From positions 1-64,000 of the forward strand of contig NZ_WOFH01000009.1 in the NCBI RefSeq assembly GCF_009733595.1: a DNA stretch of 64,000 bases, given 5' to 3'. Position numbers and translations under genes: made by a program. Every line of letters begins with the position of its first letter. The first letter of the stretch is position 1. This DNA is from Actinomadura litoris. GTDB lineage: Bacteria; Actinomycetota; Actinomycetes; Streptosporangiales; Streptosporangiaceae. The notes beneath the pieces were generated by a model that made no database searches, was not told the origin of the DNA, and saw nothing but the letters and a program-made list of their open reading frames with translations. Below, one piece after another: positions 1 through 7,607 of the stretch.

Positions 1-93
1 TGCCAACGCATCTGCGCCCTCAACGCCGCGATCTGGCACAACTGGCTGACCCACGCCCCGATCAAACGATCACTGACCGCCTACGACCACTGA
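1..93 (+). CDS. Transposase C-terminal fragment (IS982-like), cut by window edge
   Basis: The first 30 codons from base 1 are open and end at a TGA. The tail reads AIWHNWLTHAPIKRSLTAYDH-stop with the first residue of that stretch preceded by a Leu-Asn-Ala context. From memory, actinobacterial IS982-family transposases end in a closely similar way, with a terminal SLxAYDH. No catalytic DDE residues lie in this piece and the left part of the element is outside the window, so it is not possible to say whether the copy is intact. No convincing right terminal inverted repeat could be picked out after the stop. The next gene is an orphan DUF397 ORF, so the element may have landed in or beside a XRE/DUF397 pair. 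The coding frame is solid; the family name is recall. Confidence 0.55.
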   Translation, partial: CQRICALNAAIWHNWLTHAPIKRSLTAYDH

Positions 94-163
94 CCAGACC
101 ACACCACAACCCCCATCAACGATCTAGCGCTTGTTTCACGGTGGTGCAGGGCATCTACCAGAG

Positions 164-358
164 ATGAAATCCATCGCGTGCACGGCACAGCCTGCCTGGC
201 GCAAGAGCAGCCACAGCACCTCCACCGGAGGCGAGTGCGTAGAACTGACACGCCTTCGCGGGGGCGTCGCCGTCCGGGACTCCAGGGATCCGGACGGGCT
301 CACGTTGATCGTCAGTCGTGACGACTTCGCCTCACTGGTGACCAGCCTGAAGCAGTAG
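164..358 (+). CDS. DUF397 domain protein
   Basis: This 64-residue protein shows the DUF397 signature: WRKSSHST near the N-terminus, GGECVEL, then VAVRDSRDPDG and a C-terminal FASLV. The family is a small actinobacterial one, usually encoded directly beside a XRE-type helix-turn-helix regulator with a DUF5753 domain. The pairs occur many times per genome and have been linked to development and antibiotic production in Streptomyces. Here the expected upstream regulator is missing and its place is taken by a transposase end. ATG 164 was preferred to the in-frame TTG at 131 because homologues start close to the WRKSSxS motif, though no strong ribosome site is visible before either. Its molecular function is unknown. 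Confidence 0.8.
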   Translation: MKSIACTAQPAWRKSSHSTSTGGECVELTRLRGGVAVRDSRDPDGLTLIVSRDDFASLVTSLKQ

Positions 359-362
359 CCCA

Positions 363-620
363 TCAGGTCCGCCAGGGGGACTTTCGCCAACGCCACCAGG
401 CCCGGCCGACCGCAAACGCGCTCACCGGCAGGAGAACCGGCACCACGAGCACTGTCATCATGCGGTTGATAAAACCGAACTTCGTGGAAGTGTCAAAGAA
501 AACACTGAGCACGACCATTGCGAGGCACAGCGCGAACACCAGTACAAAAGTGATCGATTCTCGTCGGAGTTCTTTTCGCAACACCTCTGGTTCTTTATAT
601 ACCTTGCGATAGTGCCCCAC
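363..620 (-). CDS. Small two-helix membrane protein
   Basis: This is an 85-residue protein if it starts at GTG 620, which is preceded by GGTAGG. A longer frame reaches 728 but would overlap the upstream gene deeply. The sequence has a basic N-terminal region, then two hydrophobic segments (ITFVLVFALCLAMVVLSVFF and roughly MMTVLVVPVLLPVSAFAVG) separated by a short polar loop, and a basic tail WWRWRKSPW. No family was recognised. The start lies about 10 bp after the stop of the WXG-motif protein gene, so it is almost certainly the last gene of the YbaB-WXG operon. A membrane partner or immunity-type role is conceivable but is only inference. It converges with the DUF397 gene with 4 bp between stops. 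Confidence 0.6.
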   Translation of the reverse strand: MGHYRKVYKEPEVLRKELRRESITFVLVFALCLAMVVLSVFFDTSTKFGFINRMMTVLVVPVLLPVSAFAVGRAWWRWRKSPWRT

Positions 621-630
621 GTCGCACCAC

Positions 631-1731
631 CTACCCTTGAGGGAGTTCGCTCGGTTCGTCCCAGGTAATCTGCTTCGTGTCGACGAAAACGCCGCCCTGT
701 GGGCTGACCTTGAGGCTGGCCCAGTCAAGCGAGCCCGAGATCATCAGGGCAGACCCTCCGGCCGCGACAGAAGCCAGGATGGCGAGCGTCCGAGCCACCG
801 TAGCCCCTGTTCCGACTCCCAGAATAATGCCTTGAATCATGGTGAGTACTTTGAAGATGGGCCCTACGAACGGAAGGAACGAGGCGACATAGTAGGCGAT
901 GATCATGGCGAGGTTCGCGATCGCGAATCCGAAGGCGACGAGCTGCATGGTCAGCACCGCCTTGGTGAGCGTGTCGAGCGTCTCCTTATTCTTCGCCGCA
1001 GCGTCCTGGAGCTTCTTCGCGGCGGATTCGAACTTCGTCACCCATGCGTCGAATGCATCTTTCGAGCTTCCGCTCCAGCTCTTCTCTTCCTTGAAGGTGT
1101 CTTTGGTGTCCTCGCCGATACTGACCTTCTCTAGATGTCCGTGGGCAGCGTCCCACGCGTTGACCGACTTGATGAGCGCTTCGTCATCAGCCTCGGTCAG
1201 CAGCCAGATCACAATGGCGAGGATGGCCGTGGGCGCCATCGCCCTCGCGGAGGTCAGCGCGGTGAGCGTAGCGTAATGCCTGGGCTTCAGGGCCGGCAGC
1301 ACAGGGAGGCTCCGGCTGAGAGGAACCGCCGCACCGATGCCGCCGACCGCCATCGCCTTGGCCTGAAGGCCGGAAAGCCCGGAGAGGGAACCGGAAGGAG
1401 TCTGATAGGAGAGCGCGGAGCTGGGAAACTTCGTGACCGAGCTCCTGTCGTCCGCACCGGCGAAGTTCTTGGCGACTGCGAGAAGGCCGTCGGAAGCGGC
1501 CTGCACGATGCTCGCCGCCTGCTTGGTATTGCTCGACACCGCGCTGCGCGAAGATTCGTAGGGGCCCGAGACCACGGCACCGAATGCCAGACCGAAGGCG
1601 TGGAACGGAAGCGGACAGTCCTGGTCGATATACTTCAACGCGGCATCCACGTTGGGCTTTGATCCGGCAAGAATCCTTCCACCTCCTTCCAGAATCTTGT
1701 CGCGATCCCCTTTGAACTGCCCTTCGCCCAT
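631..1731 (-). CDS. WXG-motif multi-span membrane protein
   Basis: The product is 366 residues. A central helical part (about 185-260) carries a WSG tripeptide at 219-221 and long amphipathic helices on either side, as in WXG100 proteins exported by ESX/type VII systems. Unlike a classic 100-residue WXG100 protein, it also has hydrophobic segments at about 162-179, 262-294 and 296-333 and a hydrophilic C-terminus of about 30 residues. It starts with ATG at 1731 and lies 38 bp after the YbaB-like gene on the same strand. The YbaB plus WXG arrangement is common in actinobacteria with type VII-like effectors. No ESX core gene (EccC ATPase and so on) is present in the window. The role is unproven; the membrane location and WXG-like helix pair are what the sequence supports. 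Confidence 0.65.
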   Translation of the reverse strand: MGEGQFKGDRDKILEGGGRILAGSKPNVDAALKYIDQDCPLPFHAFGLAFGAVVSGPYESSRSAVSSNTKQAASIVQAASDGLLAVAKNFAGADDRSSVTKFPSSALSYQTPSGSLSGLSGLQAKAMAVGGIGAAVPLSRSLPVLPALKPRHYATLTALTSARAMAPTAILAIVIWLLTEADDEALIKSVNAWDAAHGHLEKVSIGEDTKDTFKEEKSWSGSSKDAFDAWVTKFESAAKKLQDAAAKNKETLDTLTKAVLTMQLVAFGFAIANLAMIIAYYVASFLPFVGPIFKVLTMIQGIILGVGTGATVARTLAILASVAAGGSALMISGSLDWASLKVSPQGGVFVDTKQITWDEPSELPQG

Positions 1732-1769
1732 TTACTCGTTCACCTTCCTGATCGACTCTAGGGGACCAC

Positions 1770-2207
1770 CTAGAAGCGGTAGTTCGACTTCAGGTATTTG
1801 AGAGCGTCCTGGAGCGGGTCTCCGGACTGGCTGAGGTCGGGGACGGCGGATTGCATATCCGCGGAGACGCCCGGGAGGTTGCCGGTCATCATCTGGGCCA
1901 GATTCTCCCCGGCCAGAAGCGGCTCGGTCAGCTCATTGATCTTTTCCACGGCGTTCGCGGTCGCCGACCGCGTGGCATCGAGAATGGATTCCGTCAGGGC
2001 CTCGGCCCCCAGCCGCATGGCCTTCGGCTCAATGGCCAGTGACATCAGGTTGCCGGTCGGCCCCACGGTGGCCCTGACCTGTTCATCAGCCGCCGTCCCC
2101 TCCCCGGTGAGCTCCGCGAGCTGAGACTGGACATCCGTCGCATGCTGCAACTGCTCCTGGATGACCTTCATGTAGCGGTCGATTTCGGGGGTGCCCGTAG
2201 GTTCCAT
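1770..2207 (-). CDS. YbaB/EbfC-family DNA-binding-like protein
   Basis: A 145-residue protein with the layout of the YbaB/EbfC nucleoid-associated family: an N-terminal helix (IDRYMKVIQEQLQHATDVQ), a strand pair (VRATVGPTGNLMSLAIEPKAM) and a C-terminal helix (ILDATRSATANAVEKINE). Canonical YbaB is about 105 residues; this one has an extra C-terminal tail ending NYRF. ATG 2207 was chosen because GGAG lies 9 bases upstream, while the frame could open slightly earlier. It is the first gene of the minus-strand operon with the WXG protein. Such paralogues next to WXG proteins are frequent in actinobacteria and may not act as general nucleoid proteins. Confidence 0.75.
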   Translation of the reverse strand: MEPTGTPEIDRYMKVIQEQLQHATDVQSQLAELTGEGTAADEQVRATVGPTGNLMSLAIEPKAMRLGAEALTESILDATRSATANAVEKINELTEPLLAGENLAQMMTGNLPGVSADMQSAVPDLSQSGDPLQDALKYLKSNYRF

Positions 2208-2660
2208 CGGAGCTCCAGAACATGACATCGCCGGAGGGTTCCAGCTCCGGTGGCGGCGGCAATTTCAGAGAAGGAATACTCTCACAGGCCGTTCCGAGTC
2301 GGACTCCCGACCTGCGCCGGCCCGCCTATCGAATAGTGAGCCGGATTGGGAATCAAGTTAGCATATTGGTTTGGGTCAAGTGGGCGTCAACCGATCTGAG
2401 GAGCGACGCATGTACCGTCCCACCTGGGGCGACGGACCGGAGGACGATATCTGAGGTCGATTTCGGTCTTTAGGAAGGCCGATAGAGGGCCGCAGGTCGG
2501 AGGATATAAACCATGGCACACCGCGCCATTCTTGGATTTTGGCCGTTATGTCGGAATGATCCATGGCGCGGGACGCCCACGGGGGCTGCCGGGGCGGTGG
2601 TCTTGGACGGGGTGGGGGTTGGTTTGCTTGAGGTGCGGTGCGGTGGGCATGTAGCGGAGC
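2208..2660. other. Intergenic region between divergent operons
   Basis: About 450 bp without a convincing gene. The short plus-strand frame at 2222-2473 has no recognisable product. The stretch around 2330-2400 is clearly poorer in G+C than its surroundings, as expected for promoters of the divergent YbaB and DoxX units. Confidence 0.6.
2360..2390 (-). promoter_or_regulatory. Candidate promoter of the YbaB-WXG operon
   Basis: Reading on the minus strand, TTGACG (2390-2385) is followed after 19 bases by TATGCT (2365-2360). This resembles a housekeeping -35/-10 pair, though the spacer is two bases long. It would start a transcript about 145 nt ahead of ATG 2207. Confidence 0.35.
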
Positions 2661-3329
2661 ATGCGACCCATCACGACGTTGGCCCGTCCGTTCGTGGCGG
2701 CGCCCTTCATCATGTCCGGGCTGGACGCGCTGCGGGATCCGCGGGAGCGGGCCGAGCGGGTGGGCCCGGCGGTGAAGCCGCTCGCCGACCGGATCGAGTG
2801 GCTCCCGAAGGACCCCGAGGCGCTCGTCCGGCTGGAGGGGGCGGTGAGCCTCGGGACCGGCGCGCTGCTCGTGACCGGCAGGTTCCGGCGGCTGACGACG
2901 CTGCTGCTCGCCGCGCAGCTGCTGCCCGCGCTGGCGACCGAGCACCGGTACTGGACCGAGGACGACCCGGAGCGCCGCGCGAACGAGCGGTCCCACCTGC
3001 TGAAGAACGCGGGGCTGTTCGGGGCGCTGCTGATGGTGGCGGGCGAGCCGCGCCGGGCGCCCCGGCTCGCCGAGCTGCGGCGGCACGCGAGGGAGACCCA
3101 GATCAAGAGCAGCGCGGAGGCGAAGGCGCTGCGGCGGGAGGCCGCCGCGACGCTGAAGGACGCGCGGCGGGAGGCGGCGCGGCAGGTGCGGCAGGCCCGC
3201 GTGGAGGGGGCGCGCAAGGCGTCGAGGTCGGGCACCAAGGTGGCGAAGGGCGCGAAGGCGGCGCGGGCGGGCGCCACGGGGAGGGCCGCCAAGGCCGCCG
3301 CCAAGGGCAAGGCGCTGGCGGGGCGCTGA
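2661..3329 (+). CDS. DoxX-family membrane protein with Lys/Arg/Ala-rich tail
   Basis: This 222-residue protein begins MRPITTLARPFVAAPFIMSG, typical of actinobacterial DoxX-like proteins. It has hydrophobic segments near the N-terminus, at about 60-75 (GAVSLGTGALLV) and 79-93 (RLTTLLLAAQLLPAL), and near 117-127. The DoxX fold is a four-helix membrane domain; in mycobacteria a relative works with superoxide dismutase and a thiol oxidoreductase in redox defence. From about residue 150 the chain becomes a highly basic helix of Lys, Arg and Ala, resembling histone H1-like tails, presumably cytoplasmic. GGAG lies immediately before ATG 2661, unusually close for a ribosome site. The gene is followed by the SigL-type sigma unit, which has its own promoter. 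Confidence 0.75.
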   Translation: MRPITTLARPFVAAPFIMSGLDALRDPRERAERVGPAVKPLADRIEWLPKDPEALVRLEGAVSLGTGALLVTGRFRRLTTLLLAAQLLPALATEHRYWTEDDPERRANERSHLLKNAGLFGALLMVAGEPRRAPRLAELRRHARETQIKSSAEAKALRREAAATLKDARREAARQVRQARVEGARKASRSGTKVAKGAKAARAGATGRAAKAAAKGKALAGR

Positions 3330-3366
3330 CTTCCCGAAGAAAACCTTAAAAGAACCTCAAATCCGT

Positions 3367-3395
3367 TGAACCGCGCGTCGGTGTGGTCCCGTACT
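3367..3395 (+). promoter_or_regulatory. ECF-type promoter of the sigma factor gene (TGAACC-N17-CGT)
   Basis: TGAACC at 3367-3372 is followed after exactly 17 bases by CGTACT at 3390-3395, about 40 bp before ATG 3437. From memory, SigL-dependent promoters of mycobacteria use TGAACC with a CGT-type -10. The same pair with the same spacing stands before the CHRD gene at 4817. Together these suggest autoregulation by the encoded sigma factor. Confidence 0.65.
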
Positions 3396-3436
3396 GCCCC
3401 CTGACCACACCATCGACGCGACGGAGACGCCCGGCC

Positions 3437-4021
3437 ATGGCAGCACCCGGATCGACCGGACGCCGGACCGGCGGCCTGCGGAGCCTGATCCGCGGGCCCG
3501 TGACACCGGTGGACGACCACGACGCGGTCGTCGGCGCCTTGTACCGCGAGTACCAGCGGCCGCTGCTCACGTTCGTCTTACGGCTGACCGGCGACCGCCA
3601 GTGGGCCGAGGACGTCGTCCAGGAGACGATGATCCGCGCGTGGCGGAGCGCCGACCAGCTGGACGAGCGGGTGTCCCTGATGCCCTGGCTCGCCACGGTC
3701 GCGCGGCGCATCGTCATCGACAACCGGCGGCACCGGGAGGCCCGGCCGGTCGAGGTCGGCGACGGCCCGCTGGAGAACCTCCCCACGACGAGCGGGACGG
3801 ACGGCATGGACGGTCTCCTGCGCAAGGTCGTCATCGCGGAGGCGCTCGCCTCGCTCTCGGACGCGCACCGCGAGGCGCTGACGGAGACGGTCCTGCGCGA
3901 CCGGACGGTGAACCAGGCCGCCGAGGCGCTCGGAATCCCGGTGGGGACGGTCAAGTCCCGGGTGTACTACGCGCTGCGCGCCTTGCGCGTCGCAATGGAG
4001 GAAAGGGGCGTGACGGCATGA
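3437..4021 (+). CDS. sigL: ECF RNA polymerase sigma factor, SigL-like
   Basis: A 194-residue extracytoplasmic-function sigma factor. Region 2 contains YREYQRPLLTFVLRLTGD and AEDVVQETMIRAWR; region 4 contains LSDAHREAL and the helix-turn-helix NQAAEALGIPVGTVKSRVYYALRALR. It most resembles the SigL/SigK group that works with a zinc anti-sigma factor, and such a gene overlaps its end by four bases (ATGA), so the two are translationally coupled. ATG 3437 is preferred over GTG 3383 because GGAG lies 11 bases upstream and the earlier start would fall inside the promoter. It likely responds to an envelope or redox signal relayed by the anti-sigma factor, and probably controls its own gene and the CHRD gene. 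Confidence 0.88.
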   Translation: MAAPGSTGRRTGGLRSLIRGPVTPVDDHDAVVGALYREYQRPLLTFVLRLTGDRQWAEDVVQETMIRAWRSADQLDERVSLMPWLATVARRIVIDNRRHREARPVEVGDGPLENLPTTSGTDGMDGLLRKVVIAEALASLSDAHREALTETVLRDRTVNQAAEALGIPVGTVKSRVYYALRALRVAMEERGVTA

Positions 4022-4722
4022 GCTCTCAGGTCGAGCACACCGATGTCGGCGCCTATGCGCTGGGCCTTCTGGAGGAGGCCGATCGCCGGGCCTTCGAGGA
4101 GCATCTCGGGGAATGCGAGGCGTGCGCGGCGGAACTCGGGCAGATGACGGGAATGGCCGACGCGCTGACCGGGATCGGTCCTTTCGTCGAGGCGGCCGAG
4201 GAGGGGCCGCCGGCGCCGGTCGTCGATCTGCGCCGGCGGCGGGCGGAGCGCCGGTTCCGGCGGGGGACCTACCTCATCGGCGTCGCGGCGGCGGGCGTGC
4301 TGCTGGCGACCGGGGTGACCATCGGGTCGGCGCTCGGGGGCGAGAGCCCGGGGGGCGATCAGCATTCCGCCCATTCTCCGGCGAGGGCCCTGGTCATCTG
4401 GGGTGAGCGCCATCAGGCGGCGAACCCGGGGACGGGCGCGTCGGGTGTCGTCGGGCTGGAGAGCAAGGGGTGGGGCACGCACGTCGGGCTGGAGTTGAAG
4501 GGCGTGAAGGGGCCGCTGAACTGCCACCTGGAGGCGGTGTCGCGCACCGGTGCGCGGAGCGTGGTCACCGGCTGGCGCGTTCCCGTCAAGGGGTACGGGG
4601 TGCCCGGTGCGCCCGATCCGCTGATCACCCACGGCGGCACCGGCATCGTGCGGGGCGATCTCAGCCGGTTCGAGGTGGTGGTGGACGGCGGTGGCCCGAC
4701 CCTTCTCACCATTCCCGTCTGA
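4018..4722 (+). CDS. Zinc-binding membrane anti-sigma factor (RslA/RskA-like)
   Basis: The product is 234 residues. The N-terminal 80 residues form an anti-sigma domain with the zinc motif HLGECEAC (H-x3-C-x2-C), preceded by VGAYALGLLEEADRRAFEEH. A single membrane helix lies at about 85-107 (TYLIGVAAAGVLLATGVTIG), and the remainder is an extracytoplasmic domain ending in ...VVVDGGGPTLLTIPV that fits the RskA-type C-terminal fold. It would hold the overlapping sigma factor inactive at the inner face of the membrane until an external or redox signal releases it. The zinc site suggests thiol sensitivity, as known for RslA. It overlaps the sigma gene by ATGA and ends just before a strong intrinsic terminator. 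Confidence 0.85.
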   Translation: MSSQVEHTDVGAYALGLLEEADRRAFEEHLGECEACAAELGQMTGMADALTGIGPFVEAAEEGPPAPVVDLRRRRAERRFRRGTYLIGVAAAGVLLATGVTIGSALGGESPGGDQHSAHSPARALVIWGERHQAANPGTGASGVVGLESKGWGTHVGLELKGVKGPLNCHLEAVSRTGARSVVTGWRVPVKGYGVPGAPDPLITHGGTGIVRGDLSRFEVVVDGGGPTLLTIPV

Positions 4723-4741
4723 CCTTTCAAGCGACGCGTTT

Positions 4742-4775
4742 CCCGGCATGGCGCCCGCCATGCCGGGTCTTTTTT
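4742..4775 (+). terminator. Intrinsic terminator after the sigma/anti-sigma operon
   Basis: CCCGGCATGGCG at 4742-4753 is exactly complementary to CGCCATGCCGGG at 4756-4767, giving a stem of up to 12 bp, followed by TCTTTTTTG. This is a textbook Rho-independent terminator 19 bp after the anti-sigma stop codon. Confidence 0.92.
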
Positions 4776-4816
4776 GCTGCACTCCAGGAAATGCGCGAAA
4801 AATGTTCTGGATCGGC

Positions 4817-4845
4817 TGAACCGTGCGGGGGCCCGCCGTCGTGCG
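4817..4845 (+). promoter_or_regulatory. Second TGAACC-N17-CGT promoter, before the CHRD gene
   Basis: TGAACC at 4817-4822 and CGTGCG at 4840-4845 are separated by 17 bases, the same element and spacing as upstream of the sigma gene. It lies after the terminator and 42 bp before ATG 4888, so the CHRD gene appears to be its own transcription unit read by the same sigma factor. Confidence 0.65.
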
Positions 4846-4887
4846 ACTGGGTGAAAGCACGATAAGAGCCGAGAATCGGAGCAGGAC

Positions 4888-6231
4888 ATGACCATTCGCA
4901 GAATCGCGATCCCGGCGGTCTCCGCCACCGCTCTCGTCGCCGCGGGGGCGACCGTGGCCGCCGCGGCGATGACCGGGGGCGCCCACGCGAAGGCGCCCGC
5001 GAAGCAGACGATCTTCCTGGCCGCGAGCCTGAACGGCGCCAACGAGGTGCCGGTCAACGGCGGGCCCGCCGCGGGCGACCGGGACGGGCGGGCCGTGGCG
5101 GTGCTGCGCGTCCAGGGCGACCGGCTCTGGTACGCGCTGCGCTGGCAGGACGTCGCGGCGCCGACCGCCGGGCACCTCCACCTGGGCGCCGCCGGGACGA
5201 ACGGCGCCGTCAAGGTGCCGCTCTTCGCCGGGGCGCTGCCCGGAACGGCGAGGGCCGTGACGGGCACCGTCCGGATCACCGACAGGGCCACGCTGGACCG
5301 GCTCCGCGACGACCCGGGCGGCCTCTACGCCAACCTGCACACCGGCGAGTTCCCCGGAGGAGCCGTCCGGGGGCAGTTGCACAGGCTGAGCCGCCCCGTG
5401 GACCTGAACGGGGTGCTGAACGGGTCGGCGTCCCCGGAGCTGCGGTCGCTCGCGGACGGCGCGCAGGAGGTCCCGGCGGCGGACGGCAAGGCGACCGGCG
5501 ACCCCGACGGCCAGGCGACCGGGTTCGCCCGCACCCGCGACGGGCTGCTGGCGTGGGGGTTCACGTGGTCGTCGATCGCGCCGCCGACGCTCGGTCACAT
5601 CCACGAGGGCGCGCGGGGAAGCAACGGCGCGGTGGTCGCGGACCTGTTCGCGGCGCCGTCCGGGCTCCCCGCGCCGGTCACCGGCCTCGCCGGGGTGTCG
5701 CATGTCGAGCCCGGCGTCGCGGAGCGGATCGCGCGGCGGCCCGGCGGCTTCTACACCAACCTGCACACCGGCGAGTTCCCCGGAGGCGCGGTGCGCGGGC
5801 AGCTCGCCCCGGCCTCGGACCGTCCGGCCCGCGCGTTCGTCCGGCGGGTCGTCGCGGGCGCGCAGGTCTACCGCTGCACACCGCAGCCGTCCGGCGGCTA
5901 CGCGTTCACCCAGGAGAACGTGGACGCGGTGCTGGAGGGCGGCATCCGGCACACGTTCGCGCGGCCGGGACCGGCCGGGCCGCCGCGCTGGGCCGCGGGC
6001 GACGGCAGCGCCGTGACCGGCACGGCCGTGGCGAAGACGCCGAACGGCGCGGGCAACATCCCCGAACTCGTCCTGGACGCGACCCCGACCGGCGACGGGC
6101 TGCTGTCGGGCACCGCGCAGATCCTCCGGCTGAACACCGCCGGCGGGGTCGCGCCGTCCGGGGCGTGCGACCCGTCCGCCACGCCTCTGGCCAAGGTTCC
6201 TTACAGGGCCGACTACGTGTTCCTGGGGTAG
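4888..6231 (+). CDS. Secreted protein with two CHRD domains and a DUF3455 domain
   Basis: This 447-residue protein opens with a Sec-type signal (basic MTIRRIAIP, hydrophobic Ala/Val stretch, cleavage near AHA-KA). Two CHRD repeats follow, each with the hallmark NLHTGEFPGGAVRGQL (about residues 149-164 and 289-304) and an upstream GHLHLG/GHIHEG. The last 130 residues (from about 315) fit DUF3455, with a YRCTPQPSGGYAF core and an ADYVF end. CHRD domains were defined from chordin and occur in secreted bacterial proteins of unknown function; DUF3455 is also usually secreted. A CHRD-CHRD-DUF3455 fusion is less usual. GGAG lies upstream of ATG 4888. The sigma-type promoter suggests induction under envelope stress, perhaps as a wall-associated protective protein; that role is inference. 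Confidence 0.85.
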   Translation: MTIRRIAIPAVSATALVAAGATVAAAAMTGGAHAKAPAKQTIFLAASLNGANEVPVNGGPAAGDRDGRAVAVLRVQGDRLWYALRWQDVAAPTAGHLHLGAAGTNGAVKVPLFAGALPGTARAVTGTVRITDRATLDRLRDDPGGLYANLHTGEFPGGAVRGQLHRLSRPVDLNGVLNGSASPELRSLADGAQEVPAADGKATGDPDGQATGFARTRDGLLAWGFTWSSIAPPTLGHIHEGARGSNGAVVADLFAAPSGLPAPVTGLAGVSHVEPGVAERIARRPGGFYTNLHTGEFPGGAVRGQLAPASDRPARAFVRRVVAGAQVYRCTPQPSGGYAFTQENVDAVLEGGIRHTFARPGPAGPPRWAAGDGSAVTGTAVAKTPNGAGNIPELVLDATPTGDGLLSGTAQILRLNTAGGVAPSGACDPSATPLAKVPYRADYVFLG

Positions 6232-6239
6232 GCGTCACC

Positions 6240-6272
6240 GGGCCGGCGCGCCACGGGGTCACGCGCCGGCCC
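6240..6272 (+). terminator. Hairpin between the CHRD gene and aroA
   Basis: GGGCCGGCGCG at 6240-6250 pairs perfectly with CGCGCCGGCCC at 6262-6272 across an 11-base loop. It starts 8 bp after the CHRD stop and lacks a T-run, as is common for actinobacterial terminators. Confidence 0.6.
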
Positions 6273-6306
6273 CGGCGTTCGGGGCGGGCCCGATAACCTT
6301 GTGAGC

Positions 6307-7578
6307 ATGTCCTCACCGCACTGGCCGGCCCCGGTCGCGCACGGCCCCGTCGACGCCACGGTGCCGCTGCCCGGATCCAAGTCGATGACCAACCGGGCAC
6401 TGATCCTGGCCGCGCTGGCCGAGGCGCCCGCGACCATCACGCGCCCGCTGCGCAGCCGCGACACCGAGCTGATGGCGGGCGCGTTGCGCGCGCTCGGCAC
6501 CGGCGTCGGCGGGGACTCCGGAGACTGGCAGGTCGCCCCGGGCGAGCTGCGGGGCCCGGCGCGGGTGGACGTGGGGCTCGCCGGGACCGTCATGCGGTTC
6601 CTGCCGCCGGTCGCGGCCCTCGCGTCCGGCGAGATCGCGATCGACGGCGACCCGCGCGCCCGCGAACGGCCGATGGGCCCGATCGTCACCGCGCTGCGGG
6701 CGCTGGGCGCCGAGGTCGAGGACGCCGGACGCGGCGCGCTCCCCTTCACGGTGCGCGGGACGGGCGCGGTGCCGGGCGGGGTGGTGACGGTCGACGCGTC
6801 CGGGTCGTCCCAGTTCGTCTCGGGACTGCTGCTGGCCGCGCCGCGCTTCGAGAAGGGCGTGGAGGTCCGGCACGAGGGGGCGCCGGTGCCCTCCGCGCCG
6901 CACCTGGCGATGACGGTCCGGATGCTGCGGGACGCGGGCGCCACGGTCGAGACCGGCGAGAACGTGTGGCATGTCGCGCCCGGCGCCGTCCGGGCGCGGG
7001 AGTGGCCGATCGAACCGGACCTGTCGAACGCGGCGCAGTTCCTCGGCGCGGCGCTGGTGACCGGCGGCCGGGTGACCGTGCCGGGCTGGCCGCCCGAGAC
7101 GACGCAGCCGGGCGACGCGCTGCGCGGGCTGCTCGGCGCGATGGGCGCCGAGGTGGCGCTCGGCCCGGACGGGCTGACCGTGCGCGGCCCCGGCGGGTTC
7201 GCCGGGCTGGAGGCCGACCTGCACGAGGTCGGCGAGCTGACCCCGGTGCTGGCGGCGCTGGCCGCGCTGGCGGACTCCCCGTCCCGGCTGACCGGCATCG
7301 CGCACCTGCGCGGCCACGAGACCGACCGGCTCGCGGCGCTGGTCACCGAGATCAACGGGCTCGGCGGGGACGTGCGGGAGCTGCCGGACGGCCTGGAGAT
7401 CCGCCCGCGCCCGCTGCACGGCGGCGTGTTCCACACCTACGACGACCACCGCATGGTCATGGCCGCGGCCGTGCTGGGCCTCGCCGTCGACGGCGTCGAG
7501 GTGGAGAACCCGGCCACCGTGGGCAAGACTCTTCCGGGTTTCACCGATCTCTGGACGTCGATGCTGGCGAGCGGCTGA
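6307..7578 (+). CDS. aroA: 3-phosphoshikimate 1-carboxyvinyltransferase (EPSP synthase)
   Basis: AroA catalyses transfer of the enolpyruvyl group from PEP to shikimate 3-phosphate, the sixth step of the shikimate pathway, in the cytoplasm. The 423-residue length is normal. The N-terminal signature LPGSKSMTNRALILAALA carries the substrate lysine. LAGTVMRFLPPVA matches the family LNxGTxxR loop, ASGSSQFVSGLLLAAP the S3P-binding loop, and the C-terminal DDHRMVMA motif the closing segment. An in-frame GTG at 6301 is an alternative start. The gene is 29 bp before the rsgA start; aroA-rsgA-hisN clustering is familiar in Streptomyces and relatives. Confidence 0.96.
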   Translation: MSSPHWPAPVAHGPVDATVPLPGSKSMTNRALILAALAEAPATITRPLRSRDTELMAGALRALGTGVGGDSGDWQVAPGELRGPARVDVGLAGTVMRFLPPVAALASGEIAIDGDPRARERPMGPIVTALRALGAEVEDAGRGALPFTVRGTGAVPGGVVTVDASGSSQFVSGLLLAAPRFEKGVEVRHEGAPVPSAPHLAMTVRMLRDAGATVETGENVWHVAPGAVRAREWPIEPDLSNAAQFLGAALVTGGRVTVPGWPPETTQPGDALRGLLGAMGAEVALGPDGLTVRGPGGFAGLEADLHEVGELTPVLAALAALADSPSRLTGIAHLRGHETDRLAALVTEINGLGGDVRELPDGLEIRPRPLHGGVFHTYDDHRMVMAAAVLGLAVDGVEVENPATVGKTLPGFTDLWTSMLASG

Positions 7579-7607
7579 CGCTCCACGACACAGACGGGAC
7601 TGGACCA

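Noticed and set aside
2222..2473. 83-codon plus-strand ORF upstream of DoxX
   Set aside because: No ribosome site, no protein-like motif and an AT-richer composition that fits promoter DNA.
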